A stretch of 64,000 bases of DNA from Desulfobacterales bacterium (GCA_016342285.1 JAEINQ010000017.1:30869-94868); one strand, 5' to 3'. Shown: positions 1-8,292, numbered from the stretch's first letter. Translations and numbers: made by a program. Notes: generated from the letters alone by a model not told the origin.

Positions 1-2744
1 GTGACCGATTTCCAGAACGCATCGCGTTTGACCTTCCGTATGATCTCGGCCTTTTCGCGCACCGGATTCAGGTGCATCTGCAGGAGACTGAGCCGGTCCA
101 GCATCTGGTGTTTCAGGTCATCAAAGATGCCGGCCTTTTTGAGATGGGCGATTTGAAGGGCGGTCATCAATTGGTCGAACCGATAGGCGTCCACAAAACC
201 ACGGATATCGGCCCACTGCATCAGCGGTGCCATCTGACGGCGCAGCACCTGCTCGGTGGCCGGGGTAAAGGCCTGCAGGGTCTCGGTCTTGGAAACCGTG
301 CGTTTTTCCCGCCAGTTTTCCCGCACGCTGATGACATCTTCGGAGAGCCGGTCCAGGTCCTCCTTGATCAGCCCAATAACCGCGTTGAAGGCGGCGGGCT
401 CGCTTCGGTCCAGAGCGGTGCGGGCTAGGTCGAGCCGTGACTCGAAGAGCTGCTGCATCAGGGACTTGGACACCGACGGTTCGGCCTTTTTATAGTGCTT
501 TTCGAAATAATCGAAGTTGCCCCAATGGTCAAAGATCCGGAAATGGGTCTTGTTCTTGCCATCGCCGAACAGGTCCGTGCAGAGCCGGGTGCCGCGGCCG
601 ATCATCTGCTCGAACTTGACCAGGGACCGGATCGGCTTGGCAAAGACCAGGTTGACGATTTCCGGCACATCGATGCCCGTATCGAGCATGTCCACGGAAA
701 TGGCGATGCGCGGATCGCTGTCCTTGTGGCTTTTGAAATCGTCGATAAGCTGCTCGGCCCGCGGGTCGTAGTTGTCGATAACCCGGCAGAATTTTCCGCC
801 GTACTGGGGATAGAGTTCGTTGAACACCTCGCCCAGCAGCACGGCATGGTTGTGGTTTCGGGCGAAAATGATGGTTTTGCCAGGAGTTTGGCCGGTTTCT
901 TCGCGGATTCCGTTTTCCATCAAATTCCGGATAACGGCCCGGTTGGTATCACGATTGAAAATCTGCTTGTCGATCTGATGGTTTTCGAACTCAAAATCTT
1001 TCGGCTCTTCGCCGTCTTCTTCAAGCTGGTGTTTTTGCTCGTCGGAAAGGTCCTTGTATTTGATGCCTTTTCTTAAAAATTGCGTGGTATGCGTGTATAC
1101 CTCATAATGAACGAGATGGCCCTCGTCCACTGCCTGGTCCAGGGCATAGTAGGCGGTCGGTGTTTTGTCCTCGCAATCGAAAATGCGGTAGGTATTCCGG
1201 GAAATGAAGTTCACCGGGGTGGCGGTAAGCCCCACCTGAAGGCAATCGAAATAGCGGAACATGTCCCGGTAGCGGTTGTAGATGCTCCGATGGGATTCAT
1301 CGGCGATCATCAGGTCGAAAAAGCCGACGTCAAAGGTCTGGTAAATCTTGTTCATGGCCGGGTAGGTGGCCAGGTAGATGCGCTTGTCGCGGTCTTTGGC
1401 CGTGCCGGCACTGACGATGGTCATGGGTTCGGAGAGAAAATCATTGTAGGCGTTCTTGGCCTGCTTGCGAAGCTCTTTTCGGTCGCAGAGAAACAGCACG
1501 CGTTTGACCCAACTGGCCCGGTTCAACAGGTCGGTTAGGGCAATCGCCACGCGGGTTTTGCCGGTTCCGGTGGCCTGGACAATTAGCGCCGTCTGCCGGT
1601 TGGCGGAAAACTTTTCCGCAACCCGTTTGATGGCCTCAATTTGATAGAGGCGGTCGACGATTTCCGTTTTAGGAGAAAGGGTGTCCAGCGGCCTCCGGTT
1701 TTTTCTCTGGAACAACAGGTATTGCAGGCTGTCCTTGGAATAGAACCCGTACAGGGACCGGGGGGGATAGCCCTGGGCGTCGTCCCAGATAAAGATGTCA
1801 AAACCGTTGGTGTAAAAAATAACAGGGCGCTGGCCGTGCGCTTTTTCAAGGCCATCGGCATAGAGTTTTGCCTGTTCTTGACCTATTTCTGCGCTTTTGG
1901 CGGTTTTTTTTGCCTCAATCACCGCCAGGGGCAGGCCGTTATCGTCCCACAAAACATAATCGGCGTATCCAATACCGGTTTTGGTGGGCTGATATTCGAC
2001 TTTTTCCTCCTGATGCACTTGGCCCGTATTGGCGCCACCATCGCCCACATCCCACCCGGCCACGGCCAATTGGGTGTCGATCAGGCGTTTGCGGGTGGCG
2101 TCTTCGTTAAAGCCGAGGATATCGGCAGCAACCTTTCCGGTGTTCAGGATCGCTTCAAGCGCTTCGATGCGCTTTTGGGCTGCGCGGGTTTTGGATCGAG
2201 CGGCTTCCAGCTCGGACAGGAGCGACTGCATTTCCATTTCATTGGCAGCCAGTTTTTCCTGAATTCGCCGTTTCTCCTGTTTCAACGCCTCGGCGCTCTC
2301 AAAAGCCGCCTGGGGCTTTTCGGGAGCCCGGTATGCCGGGCAGTCCTGCTGGTTGCCACCGCTGACAATGTGAAGCCAGCGGCCCAGGTCAAAGGCATTT
2401 TGGAGCAGATCGTGAACGTTGAACCGGTGGATGGGTTCGGCGTGGGCCGCTTTGTTTCCTGCGAGCCGGATGCTGTGCAGGGCATTTAACACCACCGACG
2501 GGACGGACTGTTTGAATTCGTCTTGACTGAGAAGGTCGATCAGGGAGGCCTGCTGGGGGCGGCCCAGGCTGTTTTCATCATAAAACCGGTGAATCAACGA
2601 TTCGATATAGGCCCTGAGCTTGACCATCGCGCCGGCCGGGTCGGGCCAGGCATACTGCTCGGCAAACCCGCCCAGGCTGGCCAGCTCCGGCCATTTTTCC
2701 CGCAGGAACTCAAAATTTTCAGATTTCATGATGATGCGGTCCAT
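1..2744 (-). CDS. Type I restriction R-subunit-like nuclease/helicase (HsdR, EcoEI type), 3' end beyond window
   Basis: Reading the minus strand from the ATG at 2744 gives an open frame that leaves the window after about 914 codons without a stop. Order of parts: a DUF4145-like N-terminus (residues about 1-130, with IRLAGNKAAH), a coiled coil (about 145-215), a PD-(D/E)xK nuclease core (YADYVLW then AVIEAKKT, about 262-282), Walker A ATGTGKT (about 391), Walker B DESHRS (about 479), helicase motif VI MIGRGTRL (about 713) and an EcoEI-type C-terminal region. This is the architecture of the restriction/translocation subunit of type I systems, which normally act with HsdM and HsdS; neither is visible and they could lie left of the window. 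The frame starts 30 bases after the sigma-54 regulator stops, directly at a sigma-54 promoter. A second in-frame ATG at 2729 is a real alternative start. An orphan helicase-nuclease is also possible. Confidence 0.9.
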   Translation of the reverse strand, partial: MDRIIMKSENFEFLREKWPELASLGGFAEQYAWPDPAGAMVKLRAYIESLIHRFYDENSLGRPQQASLIDLLSQDEFKQSVPSVVLNALHSIRLAGNKAAHAEPIHRFNVHDLLQNAFDLGRWLHIVSGGNQQDCPAYRAPEKPQAAFESAEALKQEKRRIQEKLAANEMEMQSLLSELEAARSKTRAAQKRIEALEAILNTGKVAADILGFNEDATRKRLIDTQLAVAGWDVGDGGANTGQVHQEEKVEYQPTKTGIGYADYVLWDDNGLPLAVIEAKKTAKSAEIGQEQAKLYADGLEKAHGQRPVIFYTNGFDIFIWDDAQGYPPRSLYGFYSKDSLQYLLFQRKNRRPLDTLSPKTEIVDRLYQIEAIKRVAEKFSANRQTALIVQATGTGKTRVAIALTDLLNRASWVKRVLFLCDRKELRKQAKNAYNDFLSEPMTIVSAGTAKDRDKRIYLATYPAMNKIYQTFDVGFFDLMIADESHRSIYNRYRDMFRYFDCLQVGLTATPVNFISRNTYRIFDCEDKTPTAYYALDQAVDEGHLVHYEVYTHTTQFLRKGIKYKDLSDEQKHQLEEDGEEPKDFEFENHQIDKQIFNRDTNRAVIRNLMENGIREETGQTPGKTIIFARNHNHAVLLGEVFNELYPQYGGKFCRVIDNYDPRAEQLIDDFKSHKDSDPRIAISVDMLDTGIDVPEIVNLVFAKPIRSLVKFEQMIGRGTRLCTDLFGDGKNKTHFRIFDHWGNFDYFEKHYKKAEPSVSKSLMQQLFESRLDLARTALDRSEPAAFNAVIGLIKEDLDRLSEDVISVRENWREKRTVSKTETLQAFTPATEQVLRRQMAPLMQWADIRGFVDAYRFDQLMTALQIAHLKKAGIFDDLKHQMLDRLSLLQMHLNPVREKAEIIRKVKRDAFWKSV

Positions 2745-2756
2745 TTCCGACAGATC

Positions 2757-2773
2757 AGCAACTGCCGTGCCAG
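2757..2773 (-). promoter_or_regulatory. Consensus sigma-54 (-24/-12) promoter
   Basis: The minus strand reads CTGGCACGGCAGTTGCT, matching the sigma-54 consensus YTGGCACG-N4-TTGCW at every defined position with the required spacing. It begins two bases after the stop codon of the sigma-54 activator and points at the HsdR-like gene. Counting 12 bases from the -12 GC puts the transcription start near 2746, two bases before the first candidate ATG. Confidence 0.88.
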
Positions 2774-2774
2774 A

Positions 2775-4277
2775 TTATTCGACACCGTATTTTTTCATCC
2801 AGTTGGCAAATGTCTGGTAATTGGAAAGGCCGACCAACTGGGCCGCTTTGGTTTTGTTTCCATGAGCCTCTTTCAACGCTCGATCGATGTAATGTCGAGA
2901 TATTTTGTCTGTCATTTCAATTAAGTTAAACCCGTCCCCCAGGGGTTGATTCAGCAGGTTGTCGTCCTTGGCGGAAGCATCCGGAAGCAGGGCGTCGCGA
3001 ATGTCCTCCACATCGAGAACGGCGCCCGTGGACCAGATGGCGGCCCTTCGCAATGTGTTCTGAAGCTCTCTGACATTGCCCGGCCAGGTGTGCTGGAGCA
3101 GAAGGTTTTTTGCGCTAACAGAAATTTTTTTAGGCGCATAGCCGGGTTCATCGGCGCTTTCCTGGTTGATCTGGTCCAGAAGCCTGTCGACCAGTAGACC
3201 GGTATCGCCGGGCCGTTCCCTCAACGGGGGGAGCCGAAGCACCGCCACGGCCAGTCGATAGAACAAATCGACCCGAAAGCGTCCGTTGGACGTCTCTTCG
3301 ATCAAGTTCCGGTTGGTGGCGGCAATGATCCGGACATCGAGCTTTACCGGGGAGGTAGCGCCGACTCGGACGATTTCCTTTTCTTGTAATGTCCGCAGTA
3401 GCTTGACCTGGGAATCTGGCGGCAACTCTCCGATTTCATCAAGAAAAAGCGTTCCTGTGTTGGCCGCTTCAAAATATCCCTGGCGAGGTTTATCAGCCCC
3501 GGTAAAGGATCCCTTTTCGTGGCCGAAGAGTTCGGATTCAACCAGTTCGTTGGGAATGGCGCCGCAGTTGACCGCCACAAAGGGGTTGTTGCGTCGCGGG
3601 CTCGCCCCATGGATCGCCCGGGCTAAAAGCTCTTTTCCTGTGCCGGATTCGCCTTCGATGAGCACCGGAACCGACCGGGGGGCAATATAGCGCGCCTTGG
3701 TGATAACGCGGGTCATGACCCGGCTGTGATGGATGATGCTCTCGAATGCAGGTGTTTGAGGCGGCAGGCCCGAAGCCAGTTTTTCCAGCCGCTCATCGGG
3801 CTGCCGCAGCAGGTCGGGAATAAATTCAGCTGAAATATCAAAAGGAACCGAGGCGGTTTTTACACCCTGCTGGAGAGACGATTCGATCAAGGTGGCGGGA
3901 AATCGGGTCTTGCCGAGAATGATCCAGACCGCGGCCATGGCCGGGGTTCCCGGACTGAGGTGGAAGGTCAGGGATATATTGTCCGGGTGACGTTTTTTAG
4001 CTTCCTCGACAACCTTGACGGCCGCCTGGTAAATCTCCCCGAACTGGGTCGGCCCCGAGAGTTTTGCCGGGTAAAGAAAGACATCGGCCGGTGTCCTTGG
4101 CTTCACCCAATCCAGATAAAGCGGCTCCCTTTCATCGGCCAGGTCGCTGAGCAGGTGGATCTCGTCGAAATCCAAAGCCGCCACCGCCTGGCCAATGGGC
4201 CCGAGAACGGAGGGATCGTTATTTTTCGCCGCCTTCACATCGGCAAAACCGATCCAGCAAATGAGGAGCCGCTTCAT
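2775..4277 (-). CDS. CARF-like sensor / sigma-54 activator (RtcR-like architecture)
   Basis: 500 residues from the ATG at 4277. Residues about 1-160 form a Rossmann-like sensor with FHLSPGTPAMAAVW followed by RFPATLIESS, matching the layout of the CARF domain of RtcR (HITTGT... then PARLIQSS). Residues about 180-410 are a sigma-54 AAA+ domain: Walker A GESGTGKE (about 206), the sigma-54 contact loop as GSFTGA instead of GAFTGA, FLDEIGELP and WPGNVREL. The C-terminus (about 455-500) is a Fis-type HTH with NKTKAAQLVGLSNYQT. The frame stays open 103 codons upstream, but that stretch is a 12-bp tandem repeat, so the start at MKRLLICW is preferred; its ribosome-binding site is poor. It presumably senses a nucleotide or RNA ligand and activates the sigma-54 promoter just past its stop. 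The ligand is unknown. Confidence 0.9.
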   Translation of the reverse strand: MKRLLICWIGFADVKAAKNNDPSVLGPIGQAVAALDFDEIHLLSDLADEREPLYLDWVKPRTPADVFLYPAKLSGPTQFGEIYQAAVKVVEEAKKRHPDNISLTFHLSPGTPAMAAVWIILGKTRFPATLIESSLQQGVKTASVPFDISAEFIPDLLRQPDERLEKLASGLPPQTPAFESIIHHSRVMTRVITKARYIAPRSVPVLIEGESGTGKELLARAIHGASPRRNNPFVAVNCGAIPNELVESELFGHEKGSFTGADKPRQGYFEAANTGTLFLDEIGELPPDSQVKLLRTLQEKEIVRVGATSPVKLDVRIIAATNRNLIEETSNGRFRVDLFYRLAVAVLRLPPLRERPGDTGLLVDRLLDQINQESADEPGYAPKKISVSAKNLLLQHTWPGNVRELQNTLRRAAIWSTGAVLDVEDIRDALLPDASAKDDNLLNQPLGDGFNLIEMTDKISRHYIDRALKEAHGNKTKAAQLVGLSNYQTFANWMKKYGVE

Positions 4278-4370
4278 GAATGGACTGTATATAAAAAACT
4301 TTATAAAGGCAAAAGACTTTTTATGAATGAAAAGAAGGTGCCCATCCCATTCAAATTCGGCCCATACCGG

Positions 4371-4550
4371 GCAAGTCACCGTGCAAGTCACAGGGCAGGT
4401 CACCGGGGAAGTCAGACGGAAAACCACAGGTGAAGTCACGGGTGAAGTCGCAGGTGAAGTCACCCCGGAAGTCACCCCGGAAGTTACCCCGGAAGTTACC
4501 CCGCATGTCGCCCCGGAAGTTACCCCGCATGTCACCCCGGAAGTCAGCGG
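4371..4550. repeat. 12-bp minisatellite, 15 tandem units
   Basis: Fifteen consecutive 12-base units, from GCAAGTCACCGT through mostly GGAAGTCACCCC/GGAAGTTACCCC to GGAAGTCAGCGG, with no length change. One plus-strand frame reads as a four-residue period (EVTP/EVTG) and a minus-strand frame as TSGV. Similar E-V-T-P/G linkers occur in some Fic and AlbA_2-type proteins (recalled, not searched). No gene is supported here. It lies between the start of the sigma-54 activator (4277) and the terminator at 4584-4629. Confidence 0.9.
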
Positions 4551-4583
4551 TTTGAAAATCGAATGGGGAACTTGCCGGGCTAC

Positions 4584-4629
4584 CAAACAAAAAAACGGCC
4601 GCGGGCACCCATGGGGGGCCGGCGGCCGT
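4584..4629 (-). terminator. Rho-independent terminator of the eIF2B-like operon
   Basis: The arms ACGGCCGCGGGC (4595-4606) and GCCGGCGGCCGT (4618-4629) pair over 12 bases with one mismatch. On the minus strand they are followed by a T-rich run (4584-4595). It lies about 22 bases past the stop at 4652. Confidence 0.85.
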
Positions 4630-4651
4630 GGCCTTTTGGTGGGTCGGGTGG

Positions 4652-5530
4652 TCAGCCCTTGTGGTTTTCCGTTTCCACCACGCCGTCCTCGTCAATGAGA
4701 ACGTCGATCATGTCCAGGTCCACCAGGTCATGGGAATGGGTGGTGACCTTGTAGGAAAAGCGGTCCTGAACCATGTCGGTTTCTTCGCGGTGAATCTGCT
4801 GGCTGGAAGAAATGCCGTGGGAATAGTGCAGGGTATTGGCGAAGAGGTAGGATTGGACCCCCTGGGTTCGGCACAGGCTCAGGGCATTGGCCGTGCCGAC
4901 CGGAACGACGATCTTGCGGTCGGCGGTCACGGTGACCGCGCCGATAAAGATCTTGTTGGCCTCCTCGATATAGTGGCTCAGGTTGTAGGCTGGCGCCACC
5001 ATGTGCTCGATGCCGGCAGCGGACAGGGCATTGGTGAGCTGGCGGGTACGCACCAGGTCCAGCTGCATGGCAATGACCCGGAATTTGCGGTTGATGATCT
5101 GGCGGGCCTGCAACAAAATATTGGAGACCACGCTGCTGGCCATGTGCACGATGATCACATCACCGTCGTCCACGTGGATCAGGCCGTGCTGGGTCACCCG
5201 TTCGGCCTTGGATTTGAACAGGGCCGACTTGGCGTTGAGGATCTGAATGGCGCGGGTGCGGACCGTCTCCAGGTCGTCGTCCACGTACTCTGCCATCTCT
5301 TCCTCGAACGCTTCCAGCAGATGGATCAGTGGAATGATCTTGGGTTCGGTGTTCTTGATAGCGTCGGCCAGTTCCTGATAGAGTCCGACGAAGTCGCACC
5401 GGTCACAACGCAGCGCCTTCAACGCCTCGATGAAAGCGTTCAGGGACATGAGGGTGGCACGGGCCGTTCCCATGACATTGCCATGATGCCTGAAAAGCCG
5501 GTAAAGGTTCTCTTTGTCTTTTTGTTTCAT
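4652..5530 (-). CDS. eIF2B alpha/beta/delta-like protein (MtnA / ribose-1,5-bisphosphate isomerase superfamily)
   Basis: 292 residues from the ATG at 5530. The C-terminal two thirds has the eIF2B-like Rossmann core: VIIVHMASSVVSNILL, FRVIAMQLDLVRTRQLTNAL, GIEHMVAPAYNLSHYI, KIFIGAVTVTADRKIVVPVG, then TANALSLC. The helical N-terminus (about 1-110) resembles eIF2B-type subunits more than 5-methylthioribose-1-phosphate isomerase. Bacterial members isomerise phosphorylated pentoses or are uncharacterised, so no reaction is assigned. Its ATG overlaps the upstream transporter stop (ATGA at 5527-5530), which indicates translational coupling. A strong terminator follows. Confidence 0.8.
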   Translation of the reverse strand: MKQKDKENLYRLFRHHGNVMGTARATLMSLNAFIEALKALRCDRCDFVGLYQELADAIKNTEPKIIPLIHLLEAFEEEMAEYVDDDLETVRTRAIQILNAKSALFKSKAERVTQHGLIHVDDGDVIIVHMASSVVSNILLQARQIINRKFRVIAMQLDLVRTRQLTNALSAAGIEHMVAPAYNLSHYIEEANKIFIGAVTVTADRKIVVPVGTANALSLCRTQGVQSYLFANTLHYSHGISSSQQIHREETDMVQDRFSYKVTTHSHDLVDLDMIDVLIDEDGVVETENHKG

Positions 5531-6831
5531 AACACCAGCCACAGATAAACGGTCAGGTAGATCGATGCAATGGCCAGGGTGATCAGGGTGATCACCGCGC
5601 TCGATTTCATGAATTCGAAGAAACTGATGTTGACCCGCGCCTGTTTGGCCATGCCCACCGAAACGATATTGGCCGAGGCGCCGATCATGGTCAGGTTCCC
5701 CCCGAAGCAGGCCCCCAACGCCAGAGCCCACCAGAGAATATCGTTGGGAATGGGGTTGGATTCGAGCATCAACCGAACGATGGGGATCATGGTGATGGTA
5801 AAGGGGATGTTGTCCAGAAAGCCGGAGACGATGCCCGAGACCCACAGCACGGTGAGGACCATGACGTAGGGGTTGTCCCCGATCCGCAGGAAGATGTTGT
5901 GGGCGATCCATTCGATCACCCCTTTTTCCTCCAGGATCCCTACCAGAATGAAAAGCCCGGCAAAAAAGAGCAGGGTGCTCCATTCTATTTCTTCGAGCAT
6001 GTGCTCTACATCCACCCGGGTGATGGTGAACAAGATCATGGCCACCAGCACAGCCACCACGCCCGGGGAGAGCCCATTAAAGGTCTGGGTGACAAACAGG
6101 GCGATGGCCAGGCCCAGACAGGCGAGCCCTTTTCCGAGCATGACCCGGTCGATCGGGGAATTGAGAAACTCGATACGGATTTTTTCCAGCAGTAACTGAA
6201 CGGAAAAGAGCTTGGTCAGGTTGGTGTTGATGGGCTGGAACTTGTCTCGGTTGCGGTACCACAGATACGACAGGCCGACGACGAAAGAAACGATCACCGG
6301 AAGGATCAGGTTGATGGCAAAGGCGTTGAAACTCAGGCCGACCTTGGAGCCGATGATGATGTTGGGCGGATCGCCGATCAGGGTGGCCGTCCCCCCGATA
6401 TTGGAGATGACCGCCTGGCTGATGACATAGATTTTCGGATCGAGCCCCATGCCGGCGGTCAGCTCAATAATGATGGGGATGATGATGAGCACGGTGGTGA
6501 CATTGTCCAGAAAGGCCGACAACACCGCCGTGACAATGGAAAAGAGCACCAGGATCTTGAGGGGGCTGCCCTGGGTCAGTTCGGCGATCTTGACCGAGAG
6601 CAGGGAAAAAAAGCCGCTCTTTCTGAGAATCGCCACAATGGACATCATGCCCAGCAGCAGCATAATGGTTTCAAAATCGATAAAGGAAGCCGCCGTGTGC
6701 TCGTCCACCACGTGCAGGGCCAACAGCACCATGACCCCGAGCAGCGCGGCCACGGCCTTGTTGACCAGCTCAAAGGTGATCACCGCATAGACCGCTAAAA
6801 AAACAATGATGGGAAGTGTCGCGTTTTCCAT
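5527..6831 (-). CDS. ArsB/NhaD-family (SLC13-like) permease
   Basis: 434 residues, almost entirely hydrophobic, with about ten or more membrane segments. Two internally related halves carry the hallmark segments of the ion transporter superfamily: AFLDNVTTVLIIIPI with GGTATLIGDPPNIIIG, and GFLDNIPFTITMIPI with GGNLTMIGASANIVSVG. This pattern fits ArsB/NhaD/P-protein permeases, which move sodium/protons, arsenite or organic anions. The substrate cannot be told; an arsenic role is unlikely because no ars genes are nearby. It shares a four-base stop/start overlap with the eIF2B-like gene. Confidence 0.85.
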   Translation of the reverse strand: MENATLPIIVFLAVYAVITFELVNKAVAALLGVMVLLALHVVDEHTAASFIDFETIMLLLGMMSIVAILRKSGFFSLLSVKIAELTQGSPLKILVLFSIVTAVLSAFLDNVTTVLIIIPIIIELTAGMGLDPKIYVISQAVISNIGGTATLIGDPPNIIIGSKVGLSFNAFAINLILPVIVSFVVGLSYLWYRNRDKFQPINTNLTKLFSVQLLLEKIRIEFLNSPIDRVMLGKGLACLGLAIALFVTQTFNGLSPGVVAVLVAMILFTITRVDVEHMLEEIEWSTLLFFAGLFILVGILEEKGVIEWIAHNIFLRIGDNPYVMVLTVLWVSGIVSGFLDNIPFTITMIPIVRLMLESNPIPNDILWWALALGACFGGNLTMIGASANIVSVGMAKQARVNISFFEFMKSSAVITLITLAIASIYLTVYLWLVL

Positions 6832-7275
6832 GTCCTGCCTGTATTTATAGAAAAGGTCAGATCAAAGGGGGGTTTTATAACCCCGCTTGATAAGGTATCG
6901 TGAAGCCGGAGTCAACAAAAAGGACGGATGAATATCATTTTGTTTTTATAGATTATTTTTGTGGTGATGATACATTTATCCTCCGAATGTGCCATTAGCG
7001 GCTCAAGGTCGTCGGCAACGCTTTCTGTGGTGCCGGGAAATCGCTTTCCCAAAAAAGCCGTCCAGCCCCGCACCAGGTCACCGCCCGGAATTTGACATCA
7101 CCGGGCAAACCGCTATATTGGGGACTCTTTAACGCGGCCCGGGGATTTTATTATTGTAATCAGGGCTGAGGCATCGTAAGTTTCTAAGGTTCCGCGGCTG
7201 CAAACCGATCGGCAGCCGGGGCCGCCCCAAGAGGCGCGCGCGTCAACTATTTCCGGCACCCAAGATTCAGACATC
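6832..7275. other. Divergent intergenic region (444 bp)
   Basis: Separates the minus-strand permease from the plus-strand DHH gene. It holds a short hairpin near the permease start (GGGGTT...AACCCC, 6869-6884), an AT-rich stretch (6930-6980), the sigma-70-like promoter at 7092-7119, and a leader hairpin CGGCTGC (7195-7201) / GCAGCCG (7212-7218). No riboswitch or coding frame was recognised. Confidence 0.5.
7092..7119 (+). promoter_or_regulatory. Sigma-70-type promoter for the DHH-hemA-fabD cluster
   Basis: TTGACA (7092-7097), a 16-base spacer and TATATT (7114-7119). This leaves a leader of about 150 bases before the ATG at 7276, containing a 7-bp perfect hairpin at 7195-7218. Confidence 0.55.
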
Positions 7276-8292
7276 ATGATGATACCACCAAGAACCGAAA
7301 AGCTGCTAAAATTTTACAAGCAGTTTTCAAACGACGACCATGTCCTGGTCCTCATTAACGCCGATCCGGACGCCATTGCCAGCGCCATGGCGGTCAAAAG
7401 GCTCCTATGGCGCAAGGTGGCCAGTGTTGTCATCGCCCATTGCAACGTCATCAAGCGCCCGGACAATCTTACCATGATCGGTGTACTGGGCGTCAACATG
7501 ATCCATTTCAACGACATTGATGCAAGCCGCTACAACCGGATCGTCATGGTCGATTCCCAACCTTCCCACGGGGAGGCCATGGGCCGCTTTGAACCCCATG
7601 TCATCATCGACCACCATCCGGAATCCGGCACTTCCAAGGCCGCCGGGTTTGCCGACATTCGACCCAAATACGGCGCCACGGCCTCGATCCTCACCGAATA
7701 CCTCCGTGCCGCCCGAATCAAACCCTCGGCCAAACTGGCCACCGGCCTTTTTTTTGCCATCAAGAACGACACCAGCAGTTTCGAACGTAAGACCCTCATC
7801 GAGGACCTGCGGGCCTTTCAGTTTCTCTTTCGATATGCCAACCCCTTTCTGGTCAGACGGATCGAGCAGGCCGAGCTCAAACCCGAATTTCTCAAGTACT
7901 TTCGCATTGCCCTGGAGTCGCGGAAGATGCGCAAAGGCAAGGTCTACGTAGACCTGGGGCCGGTGATCAGCCCGGATGTCTGTGTGCTTATTGCCGATTT
8001 TTTCATGCGGGTCAGCAATGTCAAATGGAGTGTCGTCTCCGGGCGCTGCGACAAGAAGCTCGTGGTGATCTTTAGAAACGACGGCATTCGAAAAAACGCC
8101 GGCAAGGTGGCCAAGGAGAGTTTCGGCCAGATCGGCTCGGCCGGCGGTCACAAATCCATGGCCAGGGCGGAGCTGGCCCTTTCCGATCTGAAAGACCTCG
8201 TGGACTGGAAAGACAGCAAGAAGCTCTCCCGATGGATCGTGCAACGGGTGGAAAAACGGACCGCCCCGAAACCCAAAAACGGAAAATCATGA
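7276..8292 (+). CDS. DHH/DHHA1-family phosphoesterase (NrnA-like)
   Basis: 338 residues. The N-terminal DHH domain shows NADPDAIASAMAVKRLL (motif I, with Asn where His is often found), IVMVDSQP and the DHH motif itself as IIDHHPE (about residues 111-117). A DHHA1-type substrate domain closes with GSAGGHKSMA (about 287-296). Members hydrolyse short RNA, pAp or cyclic dinucleotides using two metal ions. The exact substrate cannot be read from sequence. Its stop overlaps the next start by four bases (ATGA, 8289-8292). An extra in-frame ATG at 7279 is possible. Confidence 0.88.
   Translation: MMIPPRTEKLLKFYKQFSNDDHVLVLINADPDAIASAMAVKRLLWRKVASVVIAHCNVIKRPDNLTMIGVLGVNMIHFNDIDASRYNRIVMVDSQPSHGEAMGRFEPHVIIDHHPESGTSKAAGFADIRPKYGATASILTEYLRAARIKPSAKLATGLFFAIKNDTSSFERKTLIEDLRAFQFLFRYANPFLVRRIEQAELKPEFLKYFRIALESRKMRKGKVYVDLGPVISPDVCVLIADFFMRVSNVKWSVVSGRCDKKLVVIFRNDGIRKNAGKVAKESFGQIGSAGGHKSMARAELALSDLKDLVDWKDSKKLSRWIVQRVEKRTAPKPKNGKS

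Noticed and set aside
1641..2489. 282-codon plus-strand frame
   Set aside because: Antisense to the HsdR-like gene, whose minus frame carries all helicase and nuclease motifs.
4371..4550. CRISPR array
   Set aside because: The 12-base units are contiguous with no unique spacers.
4278..4586. A 103-residue N-terminal extension of the sigma-54 activator
   Set aside because: It is produced by the 12-bp tandem repeat, which keeps all in-phase frames open. The RtcR-like domain begins at the ATG at 4277.
4327..4698. Plus-strand 123-codon frame rich in EVTP repeats
   Set aside because: Repeat-derived and running through the terminator of the opposite gene; no ribosome-binding site and no conserved domain either side.
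4652..5983. Long minus-strand frame reading 151 codons upstream of the eIF2B-like start
   Set aside because: The extra part is an alternate frame of the permease gene; the ATGA overlap at 5527-5530 marks the true start.
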